DNA from: CAYNLK01 sp964398055
GTDB lineage: Bacteria; Chloroflexota; Anaerolineae; 4572-78; J111
Reading direction: 5' to 3'
DNA: 64,000 nt
NCBI GenBank assembly: GCA_964398055.1
Contig: CAYNLK010000029.1
Coordinates: 1 to 64,000 of the forward strand
Shown here: positions 34,901 to 42,720 of the stretch, in pieces
How positions within the stretch are numbered: the first letter of the stretch is position 1
Layout of the letters: the number at the start of each line of letters is the position of its first letter
Made by a program: the position numbers and the translations under genes
Notes under the pieces: generated by a model
The model's input: only the letters and a program-made list of their open reading frames with translations
The model's database searches: none
Told to the model about the DNA's origin: nothing

Positions 34901-35253
34901 GGCCCGAACGGCAGCAGGAAGCCGGTGGTGAACTGTCCGTCGGCATTGGCCATTGGCGCGGCGACGGCAAAAGCCGGCAACTGCATCGCGTCGGCCGTCA
35001 ACAGGTAGATCGAAACCGTACTGCCAGGCTGCCAGCCCTCGCCTCTCACCGTAATATATGTGTTCAGTGGGCCGGCCGCCGGCTCCAAAACGATGTGGGG
35101 AATGGTTTCGGCCGGGGTTTGAACCAGGGCCTGCCCACTTCTCTCGGCATAAAAAAAGACCAACATCGCTGTGGCCAGCAAGGTTATGGCCCAGATCAGG
35201 AGCACCAGGAGAATAGCCAGGACGGTGCGTTCTGTTAGTTGAAAATCTTTCAT
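31975..35253 (-). CDS. membrane-anchored SH3b/PA14/PKD surface protein with Thr-Pro tail
   Basis: Large extracytoplasmic protein of 1092 residues. Visible order: N-terminal membrane anchor (about 12-34), an Ig/IPT-like segment (about 52-145), Thr/Pro linker, bacterial SH3 domain (about 201-265, NLNIRSGPGQAYPVIG), two PA14 domains (about 292-412 and 421-545, each with DWRGEYF/W, NWG.GSPA and DDGxRxYxDNxLVID), four PKD domains (about 553-900, each with W.WDFGDGNSS and HTY), then about 190 residues of PTPTP low complexity. PA14 and PKD bind carbohydrate or act as spacers and SH3b binds wall material, so adhesion to polysaccharide is likely. The proline-rich tail is an odd C-terminus, with no sorting signal seen. 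GGGGAG precedes ATG 35253. Confidence 0.88.
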   Translation of the reverse strand: MKDFQLTERTVLAILLVLLIWAITLLATAMLVFFYAERSGQALVQTPAETIPHIVLEPAAGPLNTYITVRGEGWQPGSTVSIYLLTADAMQLPAFAVAAPMANADGQFTTGFLLPFGPGWTDQEQVLVMARTADSNLGAQANFRIIREAEAAATPPAPTVPSDVDTPTVPAGETPSDTPTVTVEPSPALPTSTPIPQPDQARVTSLTNLNIRSGPGQAYPVIGLLQTGQTARPTGVSAGYNWWQIEFPGVTDQRGWVAAAYVTAENTANLPVVAAPPLPATPTATPAPVIVDWRGEYFTNNHLAGSPALVRNDATIDFNWGTGSPAAGFPADNFSARWSRSLWFEEGQYRFYATVDDGLRFYIDNVLVIDEWRDGSRRQVSGELWLSRGQHQLRLEYYERAGEALIQVGWERLGYPSATYPDWRGEYWSNRHLSGSSSLVRNDVTIDFNWGAGSPAPGLPVDNFSARWSRTWNFDAGLYRFHAAVDDGVRLYVDNALVIDDWRDAARREVIGERWLGSGNHELRVEYYENVGEASIVVWAERIASADEEPEADFNARPRTGDVPLRVRFDNDSNGDYDRCRWDFGDDNSSRDCDDPSHTYRTPGRYTVKLRIRGPGGEDTKERKDYITVRPVAEFRAEPRNGLQPLTVSFANQSTPFYERSEWDFGDGNSSTEANPTHTYAAVGNYTVQLRVRANGVWSEPTIKTNYIAVTAAPPEVSFRATPTIGMPPLTVTFINDTLGPVTGWQWDFGDGGSSTAANPTHVYTASGEYSVSLTATGPGGSDTLTQPNLIVVADSLPIARFRAIPTSGPAPLTVAFTDDSLGAITGWQWDFGDGNSSTAQNPTHTYAVTGSYTVTLIAAGPDGSSSLTRPDYITVSEPAESTGDQALQTADELAPVRRVEPATEPTIQPSLEPATEPTTEPTPASPTPTPEPSTLTPEPATPTPTPTTEAPASTPPSPTGTPTPTVAPSSPTPTLTEEAPTLTPTSEPPTPTPTPTAEPPSPTPTPLPPTPTPQPATPTPVPPTSTPVPPPPTSLPPTPTPVPPTPIPPVPPPESPAANPTPSTPTPIPPDQSPEPPPHPPAQPDRSRHHQ

Positions 35254-35472
35254 AGCTGTTCAACTCCCCTGAAACAAAATCTCCCCAAATGCGAGGGCAT
35301 CTGAGGAGATTGCTGGCCGGGCAAGGCGTTTTGCTCAATGGGTGGAAAATCTGATGACTGGGTCGATCGGTGCTGGTTGTTCTGGCGCCTTAGCAGTTCC
35401 AAAGTAGCGGCATCTCCAGATGTCCGCTGTACCCGTATGGGTCAAATGAGTGAACCACGTAACATTCTAAAC

Positions 35473-35613
35473 ACCTCAGTTCGGGATAAGCAACGATAGA
35501 GAGAAATAGCTCACGGATGAACAAGGATGAACACGGATAAACTCGGATTAAAGCAAATTCTTAATCGAAATCCGTGTGAATCTGTGAGCTAAACTCTTAT
35601 TCCGAACTCAGGT
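35473..35613. mobile_element. MITE-like palindromic element with 5-bp target duplication
   Basis: Terminal inverted repeats ACCTCAGTTCGGGATAAG (35473-35490) and CTTATTCCGAACTCAGGT (35596-35613) match at 16 of 18 positions. Direct TAAAC flanks both ends (35468-35472 and 35614-35618). Inside, AGCTCACGGAT opposes the segment ending CTGTGAGCT, with ACACGGATAA repeats. There is no coding capacity. The bordering 35254-35467 holds no gene. Confidence 0.78.
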
Positions 35614-35618
35614 TAAAC

Positions 35619-35918
35619 AGTTGTTCTATAGATATTATAGCCGGATTAACTCCAGATTCAACCCTTCCAGAGAATGACTCCGGCTACGACTACAGAATGA
35701 ATTTGAAGGCTTGATAATTGGACCCCCAGTGTAGCGACACGACCCTGAAAGTAGACTCAACAGTTGGATGCCTTAATTCGACCCATCTTGAAACCCGGTG
35801 CTCAACTTCCCTGTCGGCCAAAAATCGCGTATAATATCGCCGCGCTTTTTGCTGCACCACGTTGTAACTTTTCACAGTTGCCCAAACCAACTTAGCCGAA
35901 TAGAGAGGATAAGCAACG
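35619..35918 (+). other. non-coding leader of the FAD-subunit gene
   Basis: No gene is supported. A TATAAT at 35830-35835 with a poor -35 (TTCCCT at 35807-35812) is a possible promoter, about 85 bases upstream of the start at 35919. A short minus-strand frame here (35690-35890) shows no recognisable features. Confidence 0.35.
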
Positions 35919-36671
35919 ATGCCCCAATTGAAAGCATATCACCGTCCCGGCAATATCGATGACGCCTTGCGGCTTTTAACCCGGTCCGACGTCAACACAG
36001 CGATTGTCGCCGGCGGCACTTATGTGGTACCCCATCTGCCGGAACTGGTCGATGAAGTGGTCGATTTGCAGAGTATCCCTGGCCTGGCCGAGGTCAGTTA
36101 CACCGGTCAGGGTATGACCATCGGGGCGATGGTTCGGCTGCAGACCATCGTCGAGGCGAACCAGGCGCCGGCTTTGCTCCGCGAAGCGGCCCGGCGGGAA
36201 GGGCCAAATACATTACGCCACGCGGCCACCATCGGTGGGGTGGTGGCCGGCGCGGATCCCGAGAGCGAACTGTTGGCTGCATTGCTGATTTTTGAGGCTG
36301 AAGTCCACCTGCAGACCAGGGCCGGCCTGAAGCGGTTAGCCTTATCCGATTTCTTACGCGACGTGCCGGCGGCATTGGACGGCGGCCTGATCAGCGCGGT
36401 TTCGTTGAAAACTGGCGGCAAAACAGCCAGCGAGCGAGTGGCCCGCACCCCGGCCGACAAACCGATTGTGGCTGCCCTGGCCCGGCTGGACGATGACGGC
36501 CAACTCCGGCTGGCCTTGTGCGGGGTAGCCAAAACGCCGGCGTTGGTTGAGCCGGAAGGTATTAAGGCCGCCATCAATCCGCCGGGGGATTTTCGCGGCT
36601 CCTGTGAATATCGCCGGCAGATGGCGGCTACTTTGACCAAACGGGTCGTCAACCAACTTTCAGCTCAATAG
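35919..36671 (+). CDS. FAD-binding subunit of a molybdenum hydroxylase (YgfM-like)
   Basis: A 250-residue PCMH-type FAD-binding subunit. VAGGTYVVPHLPELVDEVVDLQSIPGL contains the first flavin loop and LRHAATIGGVVAGADPESELLAAL the second (the usual RNxATIGGN form, here HAATIGGVV). It is shorter than the 280-300 residues of CoxM/XdhB, close to the length I recall for E. coli YgfM, and lacks much of the C-terminal domain. AGAGAGG precedes ATG 35919. It lies 12 bases upstream of the XdhD-like gene and should pass electrons between that subunit and its acceptor. Confidence 0.82.
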   Translation: MPQLKAYHRPGNIDDALRLLTRSDVNTAIVAGGTYVVPHLPELVDEVVDLQSIPGLAEVSYTGQGMTIGAMVRLQTIVEANQAPALLREAARREGPNTLRHAATIGGVVAGADPESELLAALLIFEAEVHLQTRAGLKRLALSDFLRDVPAALDGGLISAVSLKTGGKTASERVARTPADKPIVAALARLDDDGQLRLALCGVAKTPALVEPEGIKAAINPPGDFRGSCEYRRQMAATLTKRVVNQLSAQ

Positions 36672-36683
36672 AAGGAGATATTC

Positions 36684-39668
36684 ATGGAAATTACCCTAAC
36701 TATCAATGGGATTCAGAAAAAGCTCTCCTGTTCACCGGGGGATACCCTGTTTAAACTACTCCGTCGTGAAGGTTATTACAGCGTTCGCTATGCCAGTGAG
36801 ACCGGCGAAACCGGGGCCGCGGCCGTGCTGGTTGACGGCCAACTGGTCAGCACCGAGGTAATGCTGGCCGCCCAGGCCGATGGCTGCGCCATCGAAACCG
36901 TTGAGGGGTTGGCCCAGGGCATCAATCTCCATCCCATCCAACAGGCGTTCATTCGCACCGGCGCCATTCAATCCGGCTATGCCACCCCGGCCATGATCCT
37001 GGCGGCCAAAGCTTTGCTGGCCAAAAACCGCAACCCAACCGAAGCCGAGGTGCGGGATGCCCTGTCCGGCATCCTTGACCGGGAAACCGGTTATGTCAAA
37101 CCCGTTCAGGCTGTGTTGGAAGCCGCGGCCATTCTGCGCGGTGAAGCGCCGACCACGGTCGAACCCAATGTGGTCACCCCGATCATCTTGCCCGGCCAGG
37201 ATTTTGGCGACCTGTTCCGGCCACCCCGTGAGGACGGTGGCGCGGGCGGTATCGAACCAAAGCCGGAAATTGCCGGCGGCGGTCCCATGTCCGGGCAGGT
37301 GCAAACCAAGCGGATCACCTTGCCCAAATTTGTGGTTGCCCCGGAAGCGCCGACGCTCAGGGTGGTTGGTAAATCCGAGACGAAAGTCGACGCGGTTAAA
37401 CTGGCCAAGGGTAACCCGGCCTTTACCGATGATTTTGAGCTGCGAGGGATGCTGTACGCCAAGCTGCTGACCAGCCCACACGCTCACGCCCGGATTCTGG
37501 ATATTGACGACAGCGAAGCCCGGGCTCTGCCGGGGGTGCACGCGGTGCTGCATTACAAAAATGTGCCGCGCGTCCGCTATGCCTCCGGCGGCCAATCCTA
37601 TCCCAACCCGCCGCCATTGGACCAGGTCAGTTTTGACAACAAAGTCCGTTATGTAGGCGACCGGGTGGCGGTGGTGGCGGCCGAGTCGCTGGAAATTGCC
37701 GAGGAGGCCGTCAAACGGATCAAGGTAACGTATGAACTGTTGCCGGCCGTTTTTGATGAAAACGAGGCCATCAAAGAGGGCGCGCCGGTCATCCACGACG
37801 AGCCGGATATGGAAGGCGCTTATGATGCGGCCCGCAACATCAGCCATTACATCGAGGCGGAAGTTGGCCACGTAGAAGAGGGCTTTGCCCAGGCCGACCA
37901 GGTGTTTGAGCATAGATATTACGTCCACCAGGTTCAGCAGTGCCCAATGGAACCCCATATTGCTATTAGTTACTGGGATGCGGACGAGCGGCTGGTCGTC
38001 CGCTCCTCGACCCAGGTGCCGTTTCACGCCCGGCGGATGATCGCCCCGCTGCTAGGACTCCCGGTCAAGCGCATCCGGGTGATCAAGCCGCGCATCGGCG
38101 GCGGCTTTGGAGCCAAACAGGAGGTGTTGATCGAAGATATCGTCGGCCACCTGACCATTGCCACCGGCAAGCCGGTCCGACTGGAGCTGACCCGGGCCGA
38201 AGAGTTCATGTCGAGCCGGACGCGCCACCCGCAAACCATTATTTTCAAGACCGGCATCAAGAATGACGGCACCCTGGTTTCCCAGAAGATGACCGTTATC
38301 GGCAATACCGGCCCCTATGCCACCCACGGCCTGACCGTGCAGACGGTGACCGGGATGCGGGGCCTGAGCAGCTACAACTGCCCCAACAAACGTTTTGAGT
38401 GCCACGTGGTCTATACCAATATCCCCGTGCCGGGCGCGTATCGCGGCTATGGCGCCCCCCAGGCGCTGTTTGCCCTGGAAACCCATATGGAAGAGATTGC
38501 CACAGCCATTGGCATGGATGTGATCGAATTCAAGCGCAAAAACTGGGTCCAGTCGGGCGACCCGCTGGATATTGCGCCCTATCTGGGCGAACGGGATGTC
38601 GAGATCGAGGTCATCCCGGTGATTGGTTCCTGCGGGTTGAATGAGTGCGTGGCCCAGGGGATACAGGCCATCAACTGGAACCGCCGCTACCAGCCCGGCT
38701 GGAACATGGTGCCCGGCAAACCTCACTTGCGCCGGGGTCTGGGGATGGCGGTTTGCATGCACGGTACGGCCATTCCCGGCCTGGACATGGGTGGAGCCAG
38801 CATCAAAATCAACGACGACGGCTCATTCAACGTGCTGGTCGGCGCCACCGACCTGGGCACCGGCTCCGATACGGTGCTGGCCCAGATTGCGGCCGAGGTA
38901 CTGGGCGCGCCGGTTGAAGACATCATCGTCTACTCCAGCGATACCGATATGACCCCCTTCGACACCGGGGCCTACGCCTCCAGCACCACCTATATCTCCG
39001 GCATGGCGGTGAAAAAGGCAGCCGAGCAGGTGCGGGAACAGATCAAAGAGCGGGCCGGCTTGATGCTGGGTCTGACCGATTGGAGCGGGGTGACCCTGGC
39101 CGATCGCCGGGCTTATGGGCCGGATGGTCGTTCGGTGACGCTGGAGGAGATTGCGCTGCACTCGCTCCACCAGGCCGACCAGCGCCAGATTATGGCCACG
39201 GCCTCGTACGTGTCGCCAGACTCGCCGCCGCCGTTTGCAGCCCAATTCGCCGAGGTGGAAGTCGATATCGAGACCGGCCAGGTGACGGTGAAAAAGCTGG
39301 TGATGGCCGTCGATTGCGGCGTGGCCATCAATCCGATTACGGCCAGCGGCCAGGTAGAAGGCGGCATGACTCAGGCTCTCGGCTACGGCCATTGTGAAGA
39401 GATGGTCTATGACGACCAGGGCCGGATGGTCAACCCGGCTTTTGGCCCCTACAAAATCTACCGGGCCGACGAGATGCCGGAGTTGGAGGTCATCCTGGTT
39501 CAAACCGTTGAACCAAGTGGCCCGTTTGGAGCCAAGGCCGTCGCTGAAATTCCCAAGGATGGAGTGGCCCCGGCGTTGGGCAGCGCCATCTTCAATGCCA
39601 CCGGGGCGCGGATTCGACGCATCCCCTTCACCCCGGAGCGAGTCTGGACCGCGCTGCAAGAGCAGTAG
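36684..39668 (+). CDS. xdhD: XdhD-like molybdenum hydroxylase, [2Fe-2S]-fold domain without cysteines fused to the molybdopterin subunit
   Basis: A 994-residue fusion. Residues 1-160 clearly have the two-part [2Fe-2S] subunit fold (AAAVLVDGQLVSTEV, TVEGLAQGINLHPIQQAFIRTGAIQSGYATPAMILAAKALL, RDALSGILDRETGYVKPVQAV). All eight ligand positions are replaced: the GCGxGxCGAC region reads ASETGETGAA, the fourth Cys reads Thr, QCGFC reads QSGYA and CRC reads DRE. Residues 220-994 are a complete molybdopterin subunit (IGGGFGAKQ, GAYRGYGAPQ, GTGSDTVLAQ, and GPFGAKAVAEIPKDG with the catalytic Glu). From memory, E. coli XdhD, a putative hypoxanthine/purine enzyme, has the same degenerate N-terminus, so this is a family trait. 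GAAGGAGA precedes ATG 36684. Confidence 0.88.
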   Translation: MEITLTINGIQKKLSCSPGDTLFKLLRREGYYSVRYASETGETGAAAVLVDGQLVSTEVMLAAQADGCAIETVEGLAQGINLHPIQQAFIRTGAIQSGYATPAMILAAKALLAKNRNPTEAEVRDALSGILDRETGYVKPVQAVLEAAAILRGEAPTTVEPNVVTPIILPGQDFGDLFRPPREDGGAGGIEPKPEIAGGGPMSGQVQTKRITLPKFVVAPEAPTLRVVGKSETKVDAVKLAKGNPAFTDDFELRGMLYAKLLTSPHAHARILDIDDSEARALPGVHAVLHYKNVPRVRYASGGQSYPNPPPLDQVSFDNKVRYVGDRVAVVAAESLEIAEEAVKRIKVTYELLPAVFDENEAIKEGAPVIHDEPDMEGAYDAARNISHYIEAEVGHVEEGFAQADQVFEHRYYVHQVQQCPMEPHIAISYWDADERLVVRSSTQVPFHARRMIAPLLGLPVKRIRVIKPRIGGGFGAKQEVLIEDIVGHLTIATGKPVRLELTRAEEFMSSRTRHPQTIIFKTGIKNDGTLVSQKMTVIGNTGPYATHGLTVQTVTGMRGLSSYNCPNKRFECHVVYTNIPVPGAYRGYGAPQALFALETHMEEIATAIGMDVIEFKRKNWVQSGDPLDIAPYLGERDVEIEVIPVIGSCGLNECVAQGIQAINWNRRYQPGWNMVPGKPHLRRGLGMAVCMHGTAIPGLDMGGASIKINDDGSFNVLVGATDLGTGSDTVLAQIAAEVLGAPVEDIIVYSSDTDMTPFDTGAYASSTTYISGMAVKKAAEQVREQIKERAGLMLGLTDWSGVTLADRRAYGPDGRSVTLEEIALHSLHQADQRQIMATASYVSPDSPPPFAAQFAEVEVDIETGQVTVKKLVMAVDCGVAINPITASGQVEGGMTQALGYGHCEEMVYDDQGRMVNPAFGPYKIYRADEMPELEVILVQTVEPSGPFGAKAVAEIPKDGVAPALGSAIFNATGARIRRIPFTPERVWTALQEQ

Positions 39669-39670
39669 TT

Positions 39671-39832
39671 AGAGCGTGTTTCTTAAATGTCATTCCGAGG
39701 AGCGAAACGACGAGGAATCCCTTAGAACGCCTCTTGCACACGATGGTTTCAGGGACTCTTCGCTCCCGTTGGTCGCTCAGAGTGACATGTAGGATCGATT
39801 TTCGCCTGGATTCGATTTAAGAAACACGTTCT
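39671..39832. mobile_element. MITE-like element 1 (AGAGCGTGTTTCTTAAAT ends)
   Basis: AGAGCGTGTTTCTTAAAT (39671-39688) and ATTTAAGAAACACGTTCT (39815-39832) are inverted with one mismatch. The interior holds a second dyad, GTCATTCCGAGGAGCGAAACGACG facing CGCTCAGAGTGACAT. No reading frame. TTAGAG occurs at both outer edges. Confidence 0.7.
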
Positions 39833-39958
39833 TAGAGTGTCTCAGCCAATGTCATGAAGCTAGTGAGTCGGGGTCGAGGCTTTAGCCGGACGCCGGGGCG
39901 TGGCTGCCTAATCCCACCGGGGTGCTTCGCTCAGGCTTGACTCCGGTCATAACTTAAG

Positions 39959-40105
39959 AAGCTGTCTGAAAAGTCTTGAAAGGTGATCATGTCATTTCGA
40001 GCCGTCGTAGACGGCGAGAAATCCCTATGAAGTAACGTTTTCAAGTTCGGCTTCAGGGATTTCTCGGCCTTCGGCCTCGAAATGACATACTTTTCAGACA
40101 GGCTT
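39959..40105. mobile_element. MITE-like element 2 (AAGCTGTCTGAAAAGT ends)
   Basis: AAGCTGTCTGAAAAGT (39959-39974) and ACTTTTCAGACAGGCTT (40089-40105) are inverted with one extra base. Inside, GTCATTTCGAG and CTCGAAATGAC form a long hairpin around GGCGAGAAATCCCT and AGGGATTTCTCGG. It resembles element 1 in core but not in ends. Between the two (39833-39958) no gene is seen. Confidence 0.72.
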
Positions 40106-40110
40106 GAAGG

Positions 40111-41610
40111 CTAGCGGGTTGGGGGAGTGCAGTGACTTCGGGCAAACAATGCCGGCCCATCCGCCAGCAGTTTACCCAAACCGATGACGATGGTGAAGAA
40201 TTCCAGCCGGCCCAGAAACATGGCCAAAGTTTCTAACCATAATACCCCGGCCGGCGCATCCGGCGCAGTGACACCTACCGAAACCCCCACCGTGCCCAGG
40301 GCGCTGGCAAATTCAAAAAAACTATCCCGGATCGAATAACCATAGGCGATCAAAACGCCGCTGCCCAACACAAAAATAGTCAGATATAGCAAAATAAACA
40401 TCCCGGCCTGGCGGAGGTGGTGGTCACTCAAGAACTGCCGCTGGTCGCCCTGCCACACGTCGGGGGCGGTGACGACGCCGACCGGCAAAAACATCCGCCG
40501 GAATTCCCAAATCAGACCCCGGTATAAAACGTACACGCGATACTGTTTGATCCCACCGGCCGTGGAACCGGCCGCGCCGCCAATCAGCATCAGGACGATG
40601 TGGACCAGCCAACCCAGGCTATTCCATTCCCGGTAATCTACGGTTGAGAAACCGGTGGTCGATAAACCGGTCACGGTTTCAAAAACGGCCACCCGAGCGG
40701 CTTTTTGCCAGGTTGGATAAAGGCCCATCGTGACGCCAAAGAGCAAGATTATGATGCCCAGCCCAATCAACAAGACGCTCAACCGCACCTCGCCATTTTT
40801 GGCGACTGCTTTGAAATTTCGTTGCAACAGAGTATAGGCGGTTACAAAATTCAACATCCCCAACAGCATCAAGCTGATAATGACTGCCTCGATCAGGGGG
40901 CTATCCCAATAGCCAATCGATTCAGGCCGGGTGGAAAATCCGCCGGTAGATAGGGCAGTGAAGGCGTGATTGATGGCGTCGAACCAACTCATCCCGGCCA
41001 GCCACAAGGCCAGAGCGCCGACGATATTATAGCCCAGGTACATGCTCAACACTAGCTTGGCCGACCGCCGCACGTTCGGCAGCAATTGTTCGGCCCGTCC
41101 TTCGGCGGTGGTTAAGCCGGGACCGGCCGGGCCAGCCAGGGCGCTCAACATGATGATCGCCAGACCGGCCCCGCCGGCCAGTTGCAGCACACTCCGATAA
41201 AAGAGAATCAAAGCAGGCGCAGTTGACACCTCGACCACCGATAGGCCGGCGGTGGTCCAGCCGCTGGTCGACTCGAACACAGCCTGTGTAAAGTTCAGTT
41301 CGCCCATCAATAGAAATGGACCGGCCCCTACCAGAACTGCCAGCAGCCAGGCCAACACTACGATCACGGCTCCTTCGGGTTTGGTCAAACTGCCGGCCGA
41401 GCGCGGCGTCAGCCAATGCCACAAGATGAAGCCAGGCAGGCCCAACGCTAACCCCGGCCAGAGAAAAACCCAGGCCAGCGACCTTTCCTGCGGGAAAAAA
41501 GGCAGCAAGGTCAAGGGGGTAAGGATGAGCAGGCCGATAATCAGGCTTAGCAGGCCGGTATAGCCCAGAATCGTCCGGTAGCGTTGTCGTAAGAATTCAG
41601 GGTAACGCAC
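40111..41610 (-). CDS. trkH: Trk-type potassium uptake channel subunit TrkH
   Basis: Integral membrane K+ transporter subunit of 499 residues with the four-fold pore repeat. Filter-like segments with conserved Gly are visible: STSGWTTAGLSV, ALSTGGFSTRPES, TGLSTTGFSTVDY and ALGTVGVSVGVT. About ten membrane helices. The downstream-reading trk operon is sensor-regulator-TrkA-TrkA-TrkH, so this gene is last; it starts nine bases after the TrkA stop. It needs the NAD/ATP-binding TrkA ring for gating. Confidence 0.92.
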   Translation of the reverse strand: MRYPEFLRQRYRTILGYTGLLSLIIGLLILTPLTLLPFFPQERSLAWVFLWPGLALGLPGFILWHWLTPRSAGSLTKPEGAVIVVLAWLLAVLVGAGPFLLMGELNFTQAVFESTSGWTTAGLSVVEVSTAPALILFYRSVLQLAGGAGLAIIMLSALAGPAGPGLTTAEGRAEQLLPNVRRSAKLVLSMYLGYNIVGALALWLAGMSWFDAINHAFTALSTGGFSTRPESIGYWDSPLIEAVIISLMLLGMLNFVTAYTLLQRNFKAVAKNGEVRLSVLLIGLGIIILLFGVTMGLYPTWQKAARVAVFETVTGLSTTGFSTVDYREWNSLGWLVHIVLMLIGGAAGSTAGGIKQYRVYVLYRGLIWEFRRMFLPVGVVTAPDVWQGDQRQFLSDHHLRQAGMFILLYLTIFVLGSGVLIAYGYSIRDSFFEFASALGTVGVSVGVTAPDAPAGVLWLETLAMFLGRLEFFTIVIGLGKLLADGPALFARSHCTPPTR

Positions 41611-41619
41611 GGGGATGGT

Positions 41620-42285
41620 TTAACCTTCATCACCGGTCAGGGCGCGCAAAACCTCGCCGTAATTTTCCGGTAGGGTAATCAGGATCAATCGGTCAGCTGC
41701 CTGCAACCGGCTGGACCCACTGGGCACAATTACCTGGCCGGCGCGGATGATCGTTGCAACCAGGCTGTCGGCCGGCAGGTCCAACTCTCGTAAACTTTGC
41801 CCAACCGCCGGCGCCTCGGCCGGTAAGGCCACTTCGGTCACGTTGATCTTGCCGCCGGCGATTGGTAAGGAGGCGATAATGTCGTCAAAAGCGGTGCTCT
41901 CTTCGATGAGGGTGGCAATAATCTTGGTTGTCGAAAAAGCCACAGTGACCCCCAACTCACGAAAGACCTCTTCATGATCGGGATCATTGATCAGCGCCAC
42001 TGTGCGAGGGACACCGAACATCTGCTGGGCAATCTGGCACACGACCAGATTGTCAGGATCGTGGGGGGTCAATGACAATACTACGTCTGCCTGCCGCGCC
42101 CCGGCCTCTGCCAGTACAGCCGGGTCGCTGCCGTCGCCCAAAATGACTGTGCCCGGGATGCGCTGCGACAACATTTTGGCCTCATCCGGCTGGCGATTGA
42201 TCACGGTGAGGTGATACCCTTTGCTGGCAAATTGGCGGGCCAGGAAATAGATCATCTGGCCGCCGCCGACCAGGATGACTCTCAT
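41620..42285 (-). CDS. trkA: TrkA-like potassium channel regulator (RCK-N plus RCK-C)
   Basis: Cytoplasmic regulator of 221 residues. RCK-N domain from residue 1 (MRVILVGGGQMIYFLARQFASKGYHLTVIN), nucleotide fold kept though the GxGxxG is relaxed; RCK-C domain about 135-215 (TEVALPAEAPAVGQSLRELDLPADSLVATIIRAG). It gates TrkH in response to nucleotides. Start overlaps the stop of the preceding TrkA-like gene by four bases. A half-length TrkA is normal outside Enterobacteria. Confidence 0.9.
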   Translation of the reverse strand: MRVILVGGGQMIYFLARQFASKGYHLTVINRQPDEAKMLSQRIPGTVILGDGSDPAVLAEAGARQADVVLSLTPHDPDNLVVCQIAQQMFGVPRTVALINDPDHEEVFRELGVTVAFSTTKIIATLIEESTAFDDIIASLPIAGGKINVTEVALPAEAPAVGQSLRELDLPADSLVATIIRAGQVIVPSGSSRLQAADRLILITLPENYGEVLRALTGDEG

Positions 42286-42713
42286 CGGCGACCTGCCGGA
42301 GTTCGGTTTTGCAGGGCGGTCAGGAATGCCTCTGACGAGAGGAGGGTCGGGCTAATGGTTTCAAGGCCAAACTGGCGGTAAACCGGTTCTCGAGCTGGAT
42401 TGAAGATACGGGCCATGACCTTGGGTACCTTGAAGACTGTTTGGGCGATTTGCGCCACCATCAGATTGAGGTTGTCATCGTTGGTGGTAGCCAGAAAGCA
42501 GTCGGCTTTATCGGTTTTGGCCTGACGCAGAATCGTCAATTCAGCGGCATTGCCGACAACCTGGAAGCCGCTGAATTCGACAGAAAGTTTTTGGAAGGCA
42601 GCCTCTGAACGATCAATGACCACCACGCTGCTACCCAGGCTGCTCAACCGGCCAGCCAGCAGGGAGCCTGGCCGACCGCAGCCAACAATCACAATGTATT
42701 GGTACGGTAACAT
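42282..42713 (-). CDS. second TrkA-like regulator (RCK-N only)
   Basis: A 143-residue protein with a clean NAD-binding motif (IVIVGCGRPGSLLAGRLSSLGSSVVVID) and the rest of an RCK-N domain, no RCK-C. ATG 42713 has AGGAGGGGT directly upstream and is preferred over a TTG at 42728. It probably forms mixed rings with the longer TrkA encoded next. Confidence 0.88.
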   Translation of the reverse strand: MLPYQYIVIVGCGRPGSLLAGRLSSLGSSVVVIDRSEAAFQKLSVEFSGFQVVGNAAELTILRQAKTDKADCFLATTNDDNLNLMVAQIAQTVFKVPKVMARIFNPAREPVYRQFGLETISPTLLSSEAFLTALQNRTPAGRR

Positions 42714-42720
42714 ACCCCTC

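Noticed and set aside
35690..35890. A 66-codon minus-strand frame
   Set aside because: No ribosome site, no recognisable features, in a gap upstream of the FAD-subunit gene.
36756..38027. A 423-codon minus-strand frame opposite xdhD
   Set aside because: Shadow of the real gene, without domain motifs or ribosome site.
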